Below are positions 63,107-64,000 of a stretch of DNA of 64,000 bases, one piece after another. The position numbers were made by a program, and so were the translations under genes. The DNA is from JALYOC01 sp036675345 (GTDB taxonomy: Bacteria > Myxococcota > Myxococcia > Myxococcales > Myxococcaceae): the NCBI GenBank assembly GCA_036675345.1, contig JAKFFE010000019.1:62001-126000 (forward strand). The letters run 5' to 3'. A model generated the notes under the pieces. The model ran no database searches and was not told the DNA's origin. It saw only the letters and a program-made list of their open reading frames with translations. Numbering within the stretch: the first letter of the stretch is position 1; every line of letters starts with the position of its first letter.

Positions 63107-64000
63107 GGGCGCCCCACCCCGATCGCCAGCGAGACGAAGCGGTTGAAGTCGAAGGTCCCGTCGCGGTCATCCGCCACCCGCACCACGATCAGATCCAGGG
63201 AGGGGATGATCGTCACCGACTGACCCCAATGGCCGCGGGCGGCATAGGCATCGGTGGGAACATCCGGCCAGGGGGTGGGGATGTCCACCTGCGGCACCGG
63301 GGTGTTCAGCCAGAACTGCCAGCCCTCCACGTCGCCCGGCTCCCAGTACAGCCGCTGGGTGAGGAACGACGCCGAGGGGACCACCGAGGATCCCACCCAG
63401 CCCTGGGGGAGGAGCCGCTCGCCGGCCCAGCAGCCGTCGTTGAGGTACAGAAAACCGAACCGCGCCAGATCGCGTGGGGTGGCGTGGACGTAGGACGATC
63501 CCACGTAGGTGCCCTGCGCATCGCGCTCCCAGGCCACCCCGCCGGCGCCGATCCGGTCCAGCAGCAGGCCCCAGGGAAACCGCGGTCCCAGTTCCGGGCT
63601 GTGGCGCAACAGCGCCTCCCCCACCACGTGCATCAACAAGGTGGAGTCTCCCGAGGAGTAGGCCCAGGAGGTGCCGGGAGGATGGCGGAACGGGTGGGAC
63701 CACACGAACCGGGCCATGTCCCCGCGCCCCACCCCGTACAGCATCGCCAGCACGCTGGAGACCTGGTTGGACTGGCCCTCGTAGGTCTCGGTCCAGTCCA
63801 GCCCGGAGCCGAACTCCAGCAGGTGCTTCACCTGGATCCCGCACACCTCTCCGCCGGGCGAGGGGGAGAGGTGGTCGCAGATCGAGTCCTCCAGGGTCAG
63901 CGCCCCGCGGCCCACCGCGATCCCGGTCAGGGCGTTGGTGAAGCTCTTGCTGACCGACCAGGAGAGGTGCCGCTTCTCGGGGGTCCAGCCGCGCGCATAG
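63103..64000 (-). CDS. Class C beta-lactamase-fold serine hydrolase, 5'-truncated by window edge
   Basis: C-terminal 298 residues of a serine hydrolase of the PBP4*/EstB/class C beta-lactamase fold; the coding sequence runs off the window. The catalytic SxxK is SVSK, near the edge (about 15 residues in), followed by YSSGD (the YxN-type motif) and HWG near the C-terminus. Also typical: LLEFGSGLDWTETYEG and GFLYLNDGCWAGERLLP. Such enzymes hydrolyse esters, D-amino-acid peptides or beta-lactams; activity not known. Coupled to the small lipoprotein downstream. Confidence 0.9.
   Translation of the reverse strand, partial: YARGWTPEKRHLSWSVSKSFTNALTGIAVGRGALTLEDSICDHLSPSPGGEVCGIQVKHLLEFGSGLDWTETYEGQSNQVSSVLAMLYGVGRGDMARFVWSHPFRHPPGTSWAYSSGDSTLLMHVVGEALLRHSPELGPRFPWGLLLDRIGAGGVAWERDAQGTYVGSSYVHATPRDLARFGFLYLNDGCWAGERLLPQGWVGSSVVPSASFLTQRLYWEPGDVEGWQFWLNTPVPQVDIPTPWPDVPTDAYAARGHWGQSVTIIPSLDLIVVRVADDRDGTFDFNRFVSLAIGVGRP

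Overview
The window is about 70% G+C bacterial DNA with tightly packed genes, many GTG and TTG starts, and 1-4 base stop/start overlaps. The gene content points to a Myxococcota (deltaproteobacterial) chromosome: a transmembrane Ser/Thr kinase with a PEGA domain, a DUF4388/TPR protein, many lipoprotein beta-propeller or beta-sandwich proteins, a TonB receptor with an amino-terminal TPR region, DUF3616 and DUF4032 proteins, and an InhA-like enoyl reductase. The species cannot be named from the sequence. No rRNA, tRNA, CRISPR array, insertion sequence or prophage was seen.

Layout. 1-5.8 kb: end of a cytochrome P450, a DUF3616 lipoprotein, a DUF1801 protein with a decaying repeat tail, a RIO-type kinase with a 24-unit repeat tail, and a DUF4926 protein. 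5.8-12.7 kb: SAM methyltransferase, Nfu-type Fe-S scaffold, tandem cyclic-nucleotide-binding protein, FemAB-like protein, clpS-clpA. 12.7-23.2 kb: lipoprotein, AbiEi/DUF559-like protein, tgt-mnmD tRNA modification pair, DUF4032 kinase-like protein with a PEGA secreted protein, a large lipoprotein, fabI. 23.3-31.2 kb: sucA-sucB with a strong terminator, UPF0489 protein, Omp85-like barrel, BtuF-like binding protein. 31.2-40.6 kb: sugar-type ABC transporter (binding lipoprotein plus two permeases, no ATPase), SRPBCC protein, a secreted metalloprotease cluster, ammonium transporter. 40.7-47.3 kb: kinase, TonB receptor, lipoprotein, barrel and Pro-rich protein, all on the plus strand. 47.4-54.6 kb: msrP-msrQ, a secreted barrel-like protein, an M49-like peptidase, and an exonuclease-DNA ligase pair. 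54.7-64 kb: CsbD, lipase, DUF4388/TPR protein, GNAT, response regulator, phospholipase D, esterase, YceI, and a lipoprotein with a truncated class C beta-lactamase-fold hydrolase.

The most unusual patterns are as follows. (1) Three unrelated genes (DUF1801, clpA, the ABC binding lipoprotein) have repeated copies of their own 3' ends lying beyond the present stop codon. In the ABC case the outermost copy still carries the ancestral stop overlapping the permease start. (2) A RIO kinase carries 24 head-to-tail 11-residue repeats. (3) A transmembrane Ser/Thr kinase is translationally overlapped with a TPR-TonB receptor and a lipoprotein, a plausible outer-membrane signalling unit. (4) Several hairpins or palindromes sit exactly at ribosome binding sites or just upstream of starts (35576-35607, 40711-40731, 54628-54675, 61167-61227, 62738-62795).
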